Shown here in pieces: positions 28,035-36,918 of a DNA stretch of 64,000 bases; within the stretch, counting starts at the first letter, position 1; every line of letters begins with the position of its first letter. Where the stretch lies: the NCBI RefSeq assembly GCF_000222485.1, contig NC_015914.1:4570001-4634000 (forward strand), written 5' to 3'. A program made the translations under genes and the position numbers. Source of the DNA: Cyclobacterium marinum DSM 745. GTDB lineage: Bacteria; Bacteroidota; Bacteroidia; Cytophagales; Cyclobacteriaceae. The notes beneath the pieces were generated by a model that was not told the origin of the DNA, made no database searches, and saw only the letters and a program-made list of their open reading frames with translations.

Positions 28035-28799
28035 ATGTCCATAACTAAGGATGCCGAATTAATCGGTATGAAAAAAATAAGTGAGGTTGTAGGGATTACA
28101 CTTAAATTAATGAGAGCCTATGCAAAAATAGGGATGTCTACCAAAGACCTGGATCAGTATGGTGGAGAAATCCTAAAAAGCTTTGGCGCAAAATCTGCCC
28201 CATATGAAACCTATAACTTTCCGGGGTATACTTGTATAAGTGTCAACCATGAAATAGCTCACGGCCTTCCTTCGTCGGACAAAATATTAGCTGAAGGAGA
28301 TTTAATAAATGTGGATGTATCCGCCGAGTTAAATGGATTTTGGGCAGATAATGGAGGATCTTTTATTATTGGAAAAGATGTTTACAACCATCAACCTTTG
28401 GTTAATGCTTCCGAAACAATTTTACGAAAGGCCATCAATAGTATTAAAGGGGGGGTGAAAATAGCTGATTTAGGATATTTGATTGAAAATGAGGCCAAAC
28501 AAAGAGGGTTTAAGGTGATAAAAAACTTGGCAGGACATGGTGTGGGGGCTAGTTTACACGAAGAGCCTGAAGATATTTTAAACTATAGGGTGAAAAGTAA
28601 TCGGAATCGATTCAAGAAAAATACAACTGTAGCCATTGAAACATTTATTTCCACCAAATCTACCTATGCCGTGGAATTAATGGATGGCTGGACTTTGGTT
28701 GGAAATAAGGGAGGTTATGTTACCCAGCACGAACATACCATTCTCATTACTGAAAATGAACCTTTGGTGCTTACGGCGGATAACGGATTTTGGGTATAA
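28035..28799 (+). CDS. map: Type I methionine aminopeptidase
   Basis: The protein has 254 residues, the usual bacterial length. It removes the initiator Met from nascent proteins. All metal ligands are visible: the two Asp in VDVSAELNGFWADNGG, the His in AGHGVGASLHEEP, and the Glu residues in AIETFIS and EHTILITE. The SVNHEIAHGLP segment carries the catalytic His. It stands alone, not in the ribosomal-protein operon where map is often found, so it could be a second copy in this genome (inference). Confidence 0.95.
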   Translation: MSITKDAELIGMKKISEVVGITLKLMRAYAKIGMSTKDLDQYGGEILKSFGAKSAPYETYNFPGYTCISVNHEIAHGLPSSDKILAEGDLINVDVSAELNGFWADNGGSFIIGKDVYNHQPLVNASETILRKAINSIKGGVKIADLGYLIENEAKQRGFKVIKNLAGHGVGASLHEEPEDILNYRVKSNRNRFKKNTTVAIETFISTKSTYAVELMDGWTLVGNKGGYVTQHEHTILITENEPLVLTADNGFWV

Positions 28800-28902
28800 A
28801 GAAAATGGTCTTTATAGATTATTATCTGTATGTTGGCTGTTTGCAAGAGGTCTTCGGAAATAGGAATATTCTATTCGAATTTCAAACTTTTATTAATAAA
28901 TA

Positions 28903-29883
28903 ATGTATTTTAAAAATAGTTTAACTTTGCTTTTGTTTATAGTGCTTTTCACGCACCAAACAGAAGGCCAAGAAAGTATTTTAAAAGCGCTTAAATCTCC
29001 TGTTATTTTAAAAGGTAACGATTCTATAGCATATAGAGATCCTGCAATTTTGTTTCATCAGAATGTATTCTATCTGTTTTATACTTTGGTAAAGGCTGAG
29101 GAAGGGTTGATTTATTCCTATACAGCCATTAGCAAATCTAAAGATTTGATTCACTGGAGCCCGGGTGAAATTATTACACCTAAAGGTCAACATTTTAATT
29201 TTTGTAGTCCGGGAAATGTGATTCGATTCAATGATGAATGGGTGCTTAGCTTACAAACTTATCCTAGACCAGGTTTAGGTGTAAATGATCCTGTCACGTA
29301 TGGAACTTCAGAAGCACGAATTTATACCATGAGGAGCAAGGATTTGAAAAGCTGGACTGAGCCTGAGCTGCTAAAAGTGAAGGGGCTCAAGGTAGAGCAA
29401 GAAGATATGGGAAGAATGATCGATCCATACCTTGTTGAAGACAAGGATGAAAAAGGTAAATGGTGGTGCTTTTATAAGCAAAATGGGGTAAGCATGTCCT
29501 ATTCCTATGATTTGAATAACTGGACTTATTGCTGTCATACCAGTTCAGGTGAAAATGTAACAGTTCTTACTGAAAATAATGAATACCTTTTGTTTCATTC
29601 TCCTGAAAATGGTATCCATATCAAACGTTCTTCCAATTTAAAAGATTGGAAAGATTGGGGGGATTTGATCGTTTTGGGACAAGACCAATGGCAATGGGCC
29701 AAAGGAAGAATTACTGCCGGAACGGTGGTTAATTTAAGGCGAAACCCAAAGTATGGTAAATATCTTATGTTTTTTCATGGTTCAGGCCCTAAAACAGAGG
29801 AGGAAGGAGATTTTGATAAAAATGCTTCAATAGGAATTGCTTGGAGTGATGATTTGATAAATTGGGAGTGGCCCGGAAAATAA
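28903..29883 (+). CDS. Exported GH43-like five-bladed propeller glycosidase
   Basis: The protein has 326 residues with a signal peptide (about 1-23). The fold reads as a GH43/GH32-type beta-propeller: IAYRDPAILFHQNVFYLFYT (Asp as candidate base), SKSKDLIHWSPG, then RMIDPYLVEDKDEKGKWWCF (second acidic blade motif) and the closing WSDDLINWEWPG. It probably hydrolyses glycosides such as galactosides or arabinosides; subfamily is not readable. It is 53 bp upstream of an SGNH hydrolase on the same strand, so the two may act on one decorated glycan. Confidence 0.82.
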   Translation: MYFKNSLTLLLFIVLFTHQTEGQESILKALKSPVILKGNDSIAYRDPAILFHQNVFYLFYTLVKAEEGLIYSYTAISKSKDLIHWSPGEIITPKGQHFNFCSPGNVIRFNDEWVLSLQTYPRPGLGVNDPVTYGTSEARIYTMRSKDLKSWTEPELLKVKGLKVEQEDMGRMIDPYLVEDKDEKGKWWCFYKQNGVSMSYSYDLNNWTYCCHTSSGENVTVLTENNEYLLFHSPENGIHIKRSSNLKDWKDWGDLIVLGQDQWQWAKGRITAGTVVNLRRNPKYGKYLMFFHGSGPKTEEEGDFDKNASIGIAWSDDLINWEWPGK

Positions 29884-29936
29884 CCAATCTCTGTAGCTTA
29901 ATGAATTAGAGGCAATCTAATGGATTAAATAAGCAA

Positions 29937-30704
29937 ATGAAGAAATCACGAAGAAATTTTTTCTCTAAAATTAGCTTAATGGGCTTCGCAGGCTTAACAT
30001 TTCCGGCTATTCTTTCTGGTAATGACAGAAAAAATTTCACCCTATTAAAAGAAAATGAAAAAGGTTTAACCATCCTCTTCCAAGGAGACTCAATCACTGA
30101 TGGAGCGAGATCAAGAAACGAAGACTGGAATCACGTTATGGGACATGGTTATGCCTACCTTATTTCTAGTCGCCTATGGTTCGACTACCCTAAAAAAAAA
30201 TTAATGTTTTATAATAGGGGGATTAGTGGAAATAAAGTAAAAGACCTTTTAAATCGCTGGCAAGAAGATACCATCGATTTAAAGCCTGATTTATTAAGTA
30301 TTTTAATTGGAGTAAATGATGTGTCAAGAATTATTGCCAATGAATATACTTTAGAGGAATGGAAGGAGGATTATAAAACCTTGATTAAAAAAACAAAAGC
30401 GGAACTCCCCAATACAATAATATTTTTATGTGAACCTTTTTTATTGATAGATGATTGGTCTAGGGTGAAAAAATTGCAGTGGGAAGAGGTGATGAACAAA
30501 ATGCAGTCAATTATTAGACAGCTAGCCGACCATTATAAATGTGTTCATATAGCATTACAGGAACCTTTTAATAATTCTCTTAAAAAGACATCGGCAAAAT
30601 ACTGGGTTTGGGATGGGTTACATCCCATGCCTGCCGGACATGAATTAATAGCACGAATTTGGATAAATGAGGCACGTAATCATTTGAGTTTTTTTGAAAA
30701 GTAG
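29937..30704 (+). CDS. Tat-exported SGNH/GDSL hydrolase
   Basis: The protein has 255 residues. A Tat signal opens it (KKSRRNFFSKISLMGFAGL). SGNH blocks are complete: GDSITDGA (nucleophile Ser), RGISGNKV (Gly), GVNDV (Asn) and DGLHPMPAGHEL (Asp-x-x-His). Likely an esterase that removes acetyl or other acyl groups from carbohydrate. It follows the GH43-like gene by 53 bp and is probably co-transcribed with it. Confidence 0.9.
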   Translation: MKKSRRNFFSKISLMGFAGLTFPAILSGNDRKNFTLLKENEKGLTILFQGDSITDGARSRNEDWNHVMGHGYAYLISSRLWFDYPKKKLMFYNRGISGNKVKDLLNRWQEDTIDLKPDLLSILIGVNDVSRIIANEYTLEEWKEDYKTLIKKTKAELPNTIIFLCEPFLLIDDWSRVKKLQWEEVMNKMQSIIRQLADHYKCVHIALQEPFNNSLKKTSAKYWVWDGLHPMPAGHELIARIWINEARNHLSFFEK

Positions 30705-31298
30705 TATTGGTTAGTGTAGATAAGCTAGTCTATGAGAACAATTGGTCGAATAGATTTTCTTTAATCTAAGTATAGTAGCAATCCAGAAGCCCAATGCTTG
30801 GAATCACCTTGGTATCAACCATAATTAAGGATTGTATTCAATTTTTCGCAAATAAGTTTTTTTTTGTTTTAAAAGTCCTATCAAAAAGTTTGTTTTAATT
30901 TCAAAATGGTATTGCTGGCTTTTGGCTTTAAGAGTATATATAGAATAACACTGAAATCAGCCAATTAGACAGTCCCGGATTGGTTTGTACAAATAGGGTA
31001 GCTTTCAAAGATGCTTTTTATTTTTCTTATGTAACAAAAGTCCCTGAATAGGAAATCAAGATTTTGCACCTTTACACTATCCAACAGAGACAAATATTGT
31101 TTTGTAGGGTTAGTTAACAAATTTAATTTATAAAGATGTACTATCACTATTAAAATAAGTTTCCCCCCGGATTATCCAGTAAAGTTTGTAATAGACTGTT
31201 GATTGAATATCTCGGGTTTAACTACCATTAAGCTGTATGGCCTAATGGTTTGTGGGTCTAGGTTGATTTATATGAGGACAATTTAAAAATGAATTAAA
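30705..31298. other. Intergenic stretch without recognised content
   Basis: 594 bases between an SGNH hydrolase and the rhodanese pair. No clear terminator, RNA or coding frame was found. Confidence 0.4.
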
Positions 31299-31583
31299 AT
31301 GGATATTAATAAGTTAATTAAGGAAAATAGAGGTACAATAATAGATGTTAGAACTCCAATGGAATTTAGTGGTGGCAATGCAGAAGGTTCAATAAATGTG
31401 CCCTTACAAGAGCTTGAAAGCAGAAAAGAGGAACTCGAATTATTGAAAAAACCCTTAATTTTGTGTTGCGCTAGTGGGGGAAGGAGTGGACAAGCTACCC
31501 AATTCTTGAAACAACAGGGAATAGAATGTTATAATGGGGGATCTTGGTTGGAAGTTAATTACTACCAAACACAAACTGCTTAA
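31299..31583 (+). CDS. Small single-domain rhodanese (sulfurtransferase)
   Basis: The protein has 94 residues, one rhodanese domain. IDVRTPMEF opens the domain (CH2A-like) and the active-site loop is CCASGGRSGQA, with the second Cys as the persulfide carrier. No signal peptide, so cytoplasmic. It transfers sulfane sulfur, possibly in sulfide or thiol stress. A second rhodanese starts 4 bp after its stop, and dps follows, suggesting a stress operon. Confidence 0.9.
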   Translation: MDINKLIKENRGTIIDVRTPMEFSGGNAEGSINVPLQELESRKEELELLKKPLILCCASGGRSGQATQFLKQQGIECYNGGSWLEVNYYQTQTA

Positions 31584-31587
31584 TTCA

Positions 31588-31902
31588 ATGTTAAACACAA
31601 TCAAAAAATTATTCGGTTTTGGTCCTAAAATTAATTTTGCCGAAGTAATGAATAGCGGTGCTGTTATCATTGATGTTCGGACTAAGAAGGAGTTTCAGGA
31701 AGGACACATAATAAAGTCAACCAACATCCCTTTAGATACGTTAAGTAATCATCTGAGCAGATTGAAAGATAAAAACCAGCCGATAATCACATGCTGTGCT
31801 AGTGGAATGAGAAGTGCCTCGGCCAAAAGGATTCTGAAAGCCGGCGGCTATAAGGTAGTATACAATGGGGGTGCTTGGAACAGTTTGCAAAGTAAAATTT
31901 AG
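31588..31902 (+). CDS. Second small rhodanese in tandem
   Basis: I start it at the ATG at 31588 (104 residues), because a longer frame would overlap the previous gene. It begins MLNTIKKLFGFGPK, then VIIDVRTKKEFQEGHI and the loop CCASGMRSASA with the catalytic Cys. It resembles the preceding rhodanese in layout but not closely in sequence. It sits between that gene and dps, probably in the same transcript. Confidence 0.9.
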   Translation: MLNTIKKLFGFGPKINFAEVMNSGAVIIDVRTKKEFQEGHIIKSTNIPLDTLSNHLSRLKDKNQPIITCCASGMRSASAKRILKAGGYKVVYNGGAWNSLQSKI

Positions 31903-31927
31903 TATTGATTTTTAAATATAAACCAAA

Positions 31928-32404
31928 ATGAAAAAAACAAATCAAATTGGACTTGATGTTGCTAAAAGTAAATCCCTTGCTGAAGGGCTTAATAATTTGC
32001 TCGCAGATTATATGATGTTCTACCAAAATACCAGAGGGCTACATTGGAATATAAAAGGCGAGAAGTTTTTTGAACTGCATATGAAGTACGAAGAATTGTA
32101 CAATGATCTATTAGTTAAGGTAGATGAAGTTGCAGAGAGAATTCTGACACTGGGAGCGACTCCTCTACATACTTTTGATGACTATAAGAAAGTAGCTAAA
32201 ATCAAAAGTGTTAGTAATGTTTCTGATGGAAGCGAAGGTGTGCAGAGTATATTGGAAGCATTTGAAACCATTATTTTAAGACAGCGAGAACTGTTGGCTC
32301 TTTCCGCAGATGCAGAAGATGAAGGTACCAATGCCTTAATGAGTGATTATATCAGCGAACAAGAGAAATTGGTTTGGATGTACTCATCCTTCTTGAATAA
32401 ATAA
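31928..32404 (+). CDS. dps: Dps family ferritin-like DNA-protection protein
   Basis: The protein has 158 residues, typical for Dps. The ferroxidase signature is clear: GLHWNIKGEKFFELHMKYEE followed by VDEVAERILTLG, giving the His, His, Asp and Glu ligands at the dimer interface. It oxidises and stores iron using peroxide and protects DNA. It follows the rhodanese pair by 25 bp and has an intrinsic terminator 75 bp downstream. Start is supported by the family length. Confidence 0.94.
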   Translation: MKKTNQIGLDVAKSKSLAEGLNNLLADYMMFYQNTRGLHWNIKGEKFFELHMKYEELYNDLLVKVDEVAERILTLGATPLHTFDDYKKVAKIKSVSNVSDGSEGVQSILEAFETIILRQRELLALSADAEDEGTNALMSDYISEQEKLVWMYSSFLNK

Positions 32405-32477
32405 GCCATCCTTTATTTAAGTAAGCCCATTAATTTTTCCTATCCAAAGAAAATTAAAGATTACTTTAAATTTAATG

Positions 32478-32521
32478 AAAGCTTCCCGATTATTGTTTTC
32501 AGCAAAATTGGGAAGCTTTTT
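32478..32521 (+). terminator. Intrinsic terminator after dps
   Basis: AAAGCTTCCCGAT (32478-32490) pairs with ATTGGGAAGCTTT (32507-32519, one G-T), a 13-bp stem with 16-nt loop, then a T-run. Confidence 0.8.
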
Positions 32522-32781
32522 GGTTGATAACTGTTTCTAATTTAAACCCTGATTATGTTATGGGATTTTAATCTGTGGCCCATCCCAGTGACTGATTTTG
32601 AGTTTTTTTAAAATAGGTTGTCAAAAGCTTATTTCAGGTAAAACCGAGTAACTTAGATTTTGAAATCAAAACCCAAACTTTTTTTAGCTTTAAAAATCAA
32701 ATTATATAGCTATCTTTTTACAAAATGATCATGCTCACCATTAAGTAATGTGAAAATTATCTTGATTTATTATAGCTGCTT
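32522..32781. other. Upstream region of the AAC(3)-family gene
   Basis: Non-coding AT-rich DNA; it presumably holds the promoter of the gene at 32782. Nothing else recognised. Confidence 0.35.
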
Positions 32782-33534
32782 ATGAATGAAATTGTGAAGC
32801 AAATTAGAAAGGACTTGTCCTTATTAGGAATTAAAAAAGGAGATCACGTATTGGTGCATGCTTCCCTAAATTCCGTTGGAAAGTTTCCATATCGAGCAAA
32901 TATTATAGTTCAGGCTTTTTTGGATCAAATAGGAGAAGAGGGAACTCTTTTGATGCCCAGTTTATCCTACAAAACCGTAAATAAGGCACAGCCTGTTTTT
33001 GATGAGTTGAACACAGCTTCTTGTGTAGGAGCCTTAACGGAGTTCTTTAGAACATATCCAGGTGTTAAGCGAAGTATTCATCCAACCCATTCTGTATGTG
33101 GTATTGGAAGTAAATCAGATTTCCTTTTGAAAGATCATCTCTTGGATGAGACACCCTGTGGTCCCTGTTCACCTTTTGCCAGGCTACCACAGATAGGTGG
33201 AAAAGTATTGTTTTTGGGTTGTGGCAGCAAACCCAATACTTCCATGCATGCGGTTGAAGAGCAAATCATTCCACCCTATTTATTTGGAGAAAAGGTCTCA
33301 CATATGCTGCAATTATCAAATGGAAATGCGATAAAGAAAACCTACCAAAGACATGGGTTTAAAGGTTATGAGCAACGCTATGATCGCTTATTAGATGTTC
33401 TTGAACCTGCCGAGTACAGAACGGGTAAGATTTTGGAGGCCAAAAGCATTGTAATGATGGCTTCGGCAATATGGGAAAAAGGGATCAAGTATTTGAAACA
33501 AGATCCCTTTTATTTTATTGATAGGGCCAATTAA
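32782..33534 (+). CDS. Aminoglycoside 3-N-acetyltransferase (AAC(3)) family protein
   Basis: The protein has 250 residues. Family segments are visible: HVLVHASLNSVGKF, GTLLMPSLSYKT, RSIHPTHSVCGIGSKS (acetyl-CoA and catalytic His region), TPCGPCSPFARL and GCGSKPNTSMHAVEE. It transfers acetyl from acetyl-CoA to an amine. Environmental homologues often act on other substrates, so drug resistance should not be assumed. Its stop abuts the stop of the convergent gene at 33535 with no gap. Confidence 0.9.
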   Translation: MNEIVKQIRKDLSLLGIKKGDHVLVHASLNSVGKFPYRANIIVQAFLDQIGEEGTLLMPSLSYKTVNKAQPVFDELNTASCVGALTEFFRTYPGVKRSIHPTHSVCGIGSKSDFLLKDHLLDETPCGPCSPFARLPQIGGKVLFLGCGSKPNTSMHAVEEQIIPPYLFGEKVSHMLQLSNGNAIKKTYQRHGFKGYEQRYDRLLDVLEPAEYRTGKILEAKSIVMMASAIWEKGIKYLKQDPFYFIDRAN

Positions 33535-36500
33535 TTATTGGCTGGTGTGTGCATGACAGCCACATCCGCTCTGCATATAAGTTTGTATACTTTCATGCCA
33601 AGGGAATGCTTCATGAAAAAGGCTGTTTTCCCAATAGAAAGGTTGACGCTTTTTTGCTTCATTTCCTATTTCATCCATAGTATTTGACTTATAGAGCCTT
33701 CCATTGATCATGGTGTGTGAAATTGAACTTGAATTTCGGATATCTTCCAGAGGGTTTTTGTCCAAAATTATGATGTCGGCTAATTTCCCTGCTTTAATTG
33801 ATCCAATGTCCTTACTCATGCCTATATAAGCTGCTCCGTTTATGGTGGCCGCTTGTAAGGCTTCATGGTTTGACATTCCCCCTTGTACAAGGCTCCAAAG
33901 TTCCCAATGTGCACCCAAACCTTGCAGTTGACCATGAGCACCCAAGTTTATTTTTACCCCATTCTTAGCAAGTGAATTTACCTGCTTTGAAGTTAGTATA
34001 TGGCCATTTTCATATTCCTCATCCGGAGCCATGTTGCGATGTCTGGATCGAGCATCCACTAGACCTCTTGGTGTAAATTGCAATAGTTTGTCATCTTCCC
34101 ATACATTTGATTTTTGATACCAGTAATTTTCTCCATTGAGACCTCCATAATTAACAATGAGGGTAGGTGTATAACCCACCTTGGTTCTTTTCCAAAATTC
34201 TATCACATCATTGTAAACCGGAGCAATTGGAATATTATGCTCTATTCCTGTGTGACCATCTTGCACCATAGATAAGTTGTGAAATAATGTGGAGCCTCCT
34301 TCAGGGACCACATTGACACCTAATTCTCTTGCAGCTTGCAGTACCTGCTGTCTTTGATCTCTTCTCGGCTGATTATATGACTTTACAGCTGTGGCGCCAA
34401 ATGCTCTGGTGCGTCTAATGGAGGATTTAGCATCTTCTAGTTTATTGATCACTGCCTTAAAATCACCATCAGCCCCATATAGAATAAAACCTGTACTGAA
34501 CACTCTTGGTCCTACTAATTTACCACTTTTTATCATTTCTGATAATGTAAATACCGTTTCACTGTTGGCTGAGGGATCATGTGAGGTTGTTACACCATAA
34601 GCAAGGTTGGCATACAATTGCCAGTTTTGTTGTACAGTCAGCCCATCTCTAAAAGCACCAATATGAGCATGTGCATCTACCATTCCCGGCATTATGGTTT
34701 TACCCTTCATGTTATAAACCAGGGCATTCTTAGGAATGTCGACTTCTCCACTTTTTCCTACAGAAAGGATTTTAGCTCCCTCAATTACCAAAGTGCCATT
34801 TGTGATGATTTCCTCTCCTTCCATGGTAATTATAGTAGCTCCGGTAAAAGCTATGGATCCTTTGGGTTGATCTACCTTTGCAGTAAGACCTATTTCAAGG
34901 CCTCCATTTTCAATGTCAGTTTCTATTTTATTCTCAGTTAGAAAATGAAACTTGTCGACCAAATTTGAGCTATAGTATTTGTCACCTAAAACCCAATGTA
35001 CTTTTTCACTATTCTTTGACCAGTGTAAGTACAGTCCTGCATCTTTATCCAAGGTTGCCACCGGAACAAATTTGCTGTTGTTGTCTAGGTTGATCTTTTG
35101 GCCATTAAGTACCAATGGGGCCACGTAAGCTTTGTGCAGATGAATAAACGCTACCCATTTATTATCTGGGCTTGGAACCAAGCGATTGCCATATTTAGAT
35201 GCTACATGGGTTTGTTCATCTTCTCCATTTAAGTTGATTGATTTTAAGTTTTTTGTCAGGTTTCCAAAAAACTTTCCTCCGGATTGGAAGAAAATTCTTT
35301 TTCCATCTTTAGTGAAGCTAGGGAAATCTCCCGATACATTTAAATAATTTTCTTGACTTGTTTTTAAATTTAAAAGGTATAAACCTGGGTTCTTTGCAAA
35401 GGTCCTTCCCTGGTCCAAATTTCCGCCTTCTTTTTTGTAAACCAAAGTATTACCATCCGGTGAATAGCTTGGAGTTCTATAAATACCTTTTTCTTTTGTT
35501 AGCGGTGAGATTTTCTTGCTGCTTAGGTCAATTTCCAATATGGCTCCTTTATTCAGATCATTCCAGGTTACAAATGCAATTTTTTTACCATCAGGGGAAA
35601 AAGAGGGGTCAGCTTCAAAATCCTCACCATTCGTTAACCTTTTAGGTTTTCCGTTGGGTAAATTTTTAGTCCAAATATAGCCCAAAGCCCTAAAAACAAT
35701 GCTTTGACCGTCAGGAGAGGTGCTTACGTCTCTTATCATCTTAGCGGTAAACTCTTCACGCTCAATTCGATGGTCAAAATGAACCCATTTGGCCAATGGC
35801 ATATTCACATCCACAGAAAAGGGTACAATGCTTTGGTAGCGTGTAGCGATATCAATTCTGTGGATTTTACCTTTTGCCCAAATAACCAATTCGTCACCTT
35901 CAGGTAACCAAGCAAAACCCGGATATACACCAAAAATAGCCCAAGCGGTTTGCTGGTCCTTGTTTAACTGGTCATAAACCGGCCACTCTTCACCTGTCTT
36001 AAGATCATGGATGTACAATACTGTCTTCGTTCTTACCCGTTTAATAAACGCTAGCTTGCTTCCATCAGGAGAGATTTGTGGTCTTGCTGCTCCACCGGGT
36101 CCCCCAGTGATGGTTTTTATTTCTCCGGTTTGAAAATCATACCTCTTGATCACATAAATTTGTCCATTGGGGTCTCTATTGTATTGAAAGCTTCCTCCTG
36201 GAGCCATGTCTTCACTGTAATACAAATATTTACCATCCGAAGAAATAGAAGGTTCATTGACATCCTGTTGATCATTTTTTCTTTTGGTAAGTTGTAGGCC
36301 TGTTCCTCCTGAAATATGATATTGCCACATTTCTCCCGCACCTAAAGATCTTCCTGAAGTGAAATGTTTTCGAGCAATTAAAAAATTTCCATCAGGCATC
36401 CAATCTGCATTGTTTAACAAACGGAAAGATTCCTTGGTAATTTGTTTGGCTTCAGTTCCATCCGCTTTCATTATCCAAATATTGTCTCCCCCTCCGGCAT

Positions 36501-36819
36501 CTGAGGTAAAGGAAATCCATTTTCCGTCCGGACTGAATCTTGGCTGTACCTCAAAAGGCATTCCTGTTCTCAAGACTGTTGCTTTACCTCCTTTAATTGG
36601 AATGGAATAAATATCTCCAAGCAGATCAAACACAATGGTGCTACCATCTGGGCTCACGTCCAGATTCATCCAGGTTCCTTCATCAGTAGTGAAATTTATC
36701 CAGTCAAAATCCCAATCTCCATTTGGCCTTGAAACATCCCAATTTGCCTCCTCCTCCTGAGCCATTGCAACTCCTGAAATGGTCAATGCTACCATAAAGA
36801 ATTTGAAAAACTTATGCAT
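33535..36819 (-). CDS. Exported TolB-like propeller fused to amidohydrolase
   Basis: The protein has 1094 residues with a signal peptide (about 1-20). Residues about 40-620 hold many PD40/WD40-like repeats (SPDGKWISFTSDAGG; SPDGSKLAFIKR; SPDGKKIAFVTW). Residues about 650-1060 are an amidohydrolase: MPGMVDAHAHIGAF gives the HxH metal site, GHTGIEHN a later His, and KAGKLADIIILDKNP the closing strand. The C-terminus ends in SGCGCHAHTSQ. Known homologues include imidazolonepropionase-like and prolidase-like hydrolases. The substrate is probably a peptide or cyclic amide in the periplasm. Confidence 0.9.
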   Translation of the reverse strand: MHKFFKFFMVALTISGVAMAQEEEANWDVSRPNGDWDFDWINFTTDEGTWMNLDVSPDGSTIVFDLLGDIYSIPIKGGKATVLRTGMPFEVQPRFSPDGKWISFTSDAGGGDNIWIMKADGTEAKQITKESFRLLNNADWMPDGNFLIARKHFTSGRSLGAGEMWQYHISGGTGLQLTKRKNDQQDVNEPSISSDGKYLYYSEDMAPGGSFQYNRDPNGQIYVIKRYDFQTGEIKTITGGPGGAARPQISPDGSKLAFIKRVRTKTVLYIHDLKTGEEWPVYDQLNKDQQTAWAIFGVYPGFAWLPEGDELVIWAKGKIHRIDIATRYQSIVPFSVDVNMPLAKWVHFDHRIEREEFTAKMIRDVSTSPDGQSIVFRALGYIWTKNLPNGKPKRLTNGEDFEADPSFSPDGKKIAFVTWNDLNKGAILEIDLSSKKISPLTKEKGIYRTPSYSPDGNTLVYKKEGGNLDQGRTFAKNPGLYLLNLKTSQENYLNVSGDFPSFTKDGKRIFFQSGGKFFGNLTKNLKSINLNGEDEQTHVASKYGNRLVPSPDNKWVAFIHLHKAYVAPLVLNGQKINLDNNSKFVPVATLDKDAGLYLHWSKNSEKVHWVLGDKYYSSNLVDKFHFLTENKIETDIENGGLEIGLTAKVDQPKGSIAFTGATIITMEGEEIITNGTLVIEGAKILSVGKSGEVDIPKNALVYNMKGKTIMPGMVDAHAHIGAFRDGLTVQQNWQLYANLAYGVTTSHDPSANSETVFTLSEMIKSGKLVGPRVFSTGFILYGADGDFKAVINKLEDAKSSIRRTRAFGATAVKSYNQPRRDQRQQVLQAARELGVNVVPEGGSTLFHNLSMVQDGHTGIEHNIPIAPVYNDVIEFWKRTKVGYTPTLIVNYGGLNGENYWYQKSNVWEDDKLLQFTPRGLVDARSRHRNMAPDEEYENGHILTSKQVNSLAKNGVKINLGAHGQLQGLGAHWELWSLVQGGMSNHEALQAATINGAAYIGMSKDIGSIKAGKLADIIILDKNPLEDIRNSSSISHTMINGRLYKSNTMDEIGNEAKKRQPFYWENSLFHEAFPWHESIQTYMQSGCGCHAHTSQ

Positions 36820-36918
36820 AACTTTTGTTTTTTTATTTACTTAAATAAAGTTAAAGGCAAAAATAGGAATAACTTAGAGAAGCACTAACAATTTAAGCTT
36901 AGACTAGTTGATATAAGT

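Noticed and set aside
30965..31147. Minus-strand 60-codon open frame
   Set aside because: Lies in non-coding AT-rich DNA, no family, no start context; too short to support.
32782..33534. Antibiotic-resistance gene interpretation of the AAC(3)-family protein
   Set aside because: Chromosomal setting with no mobile element nearby; environmental members of this family often have other substrates.
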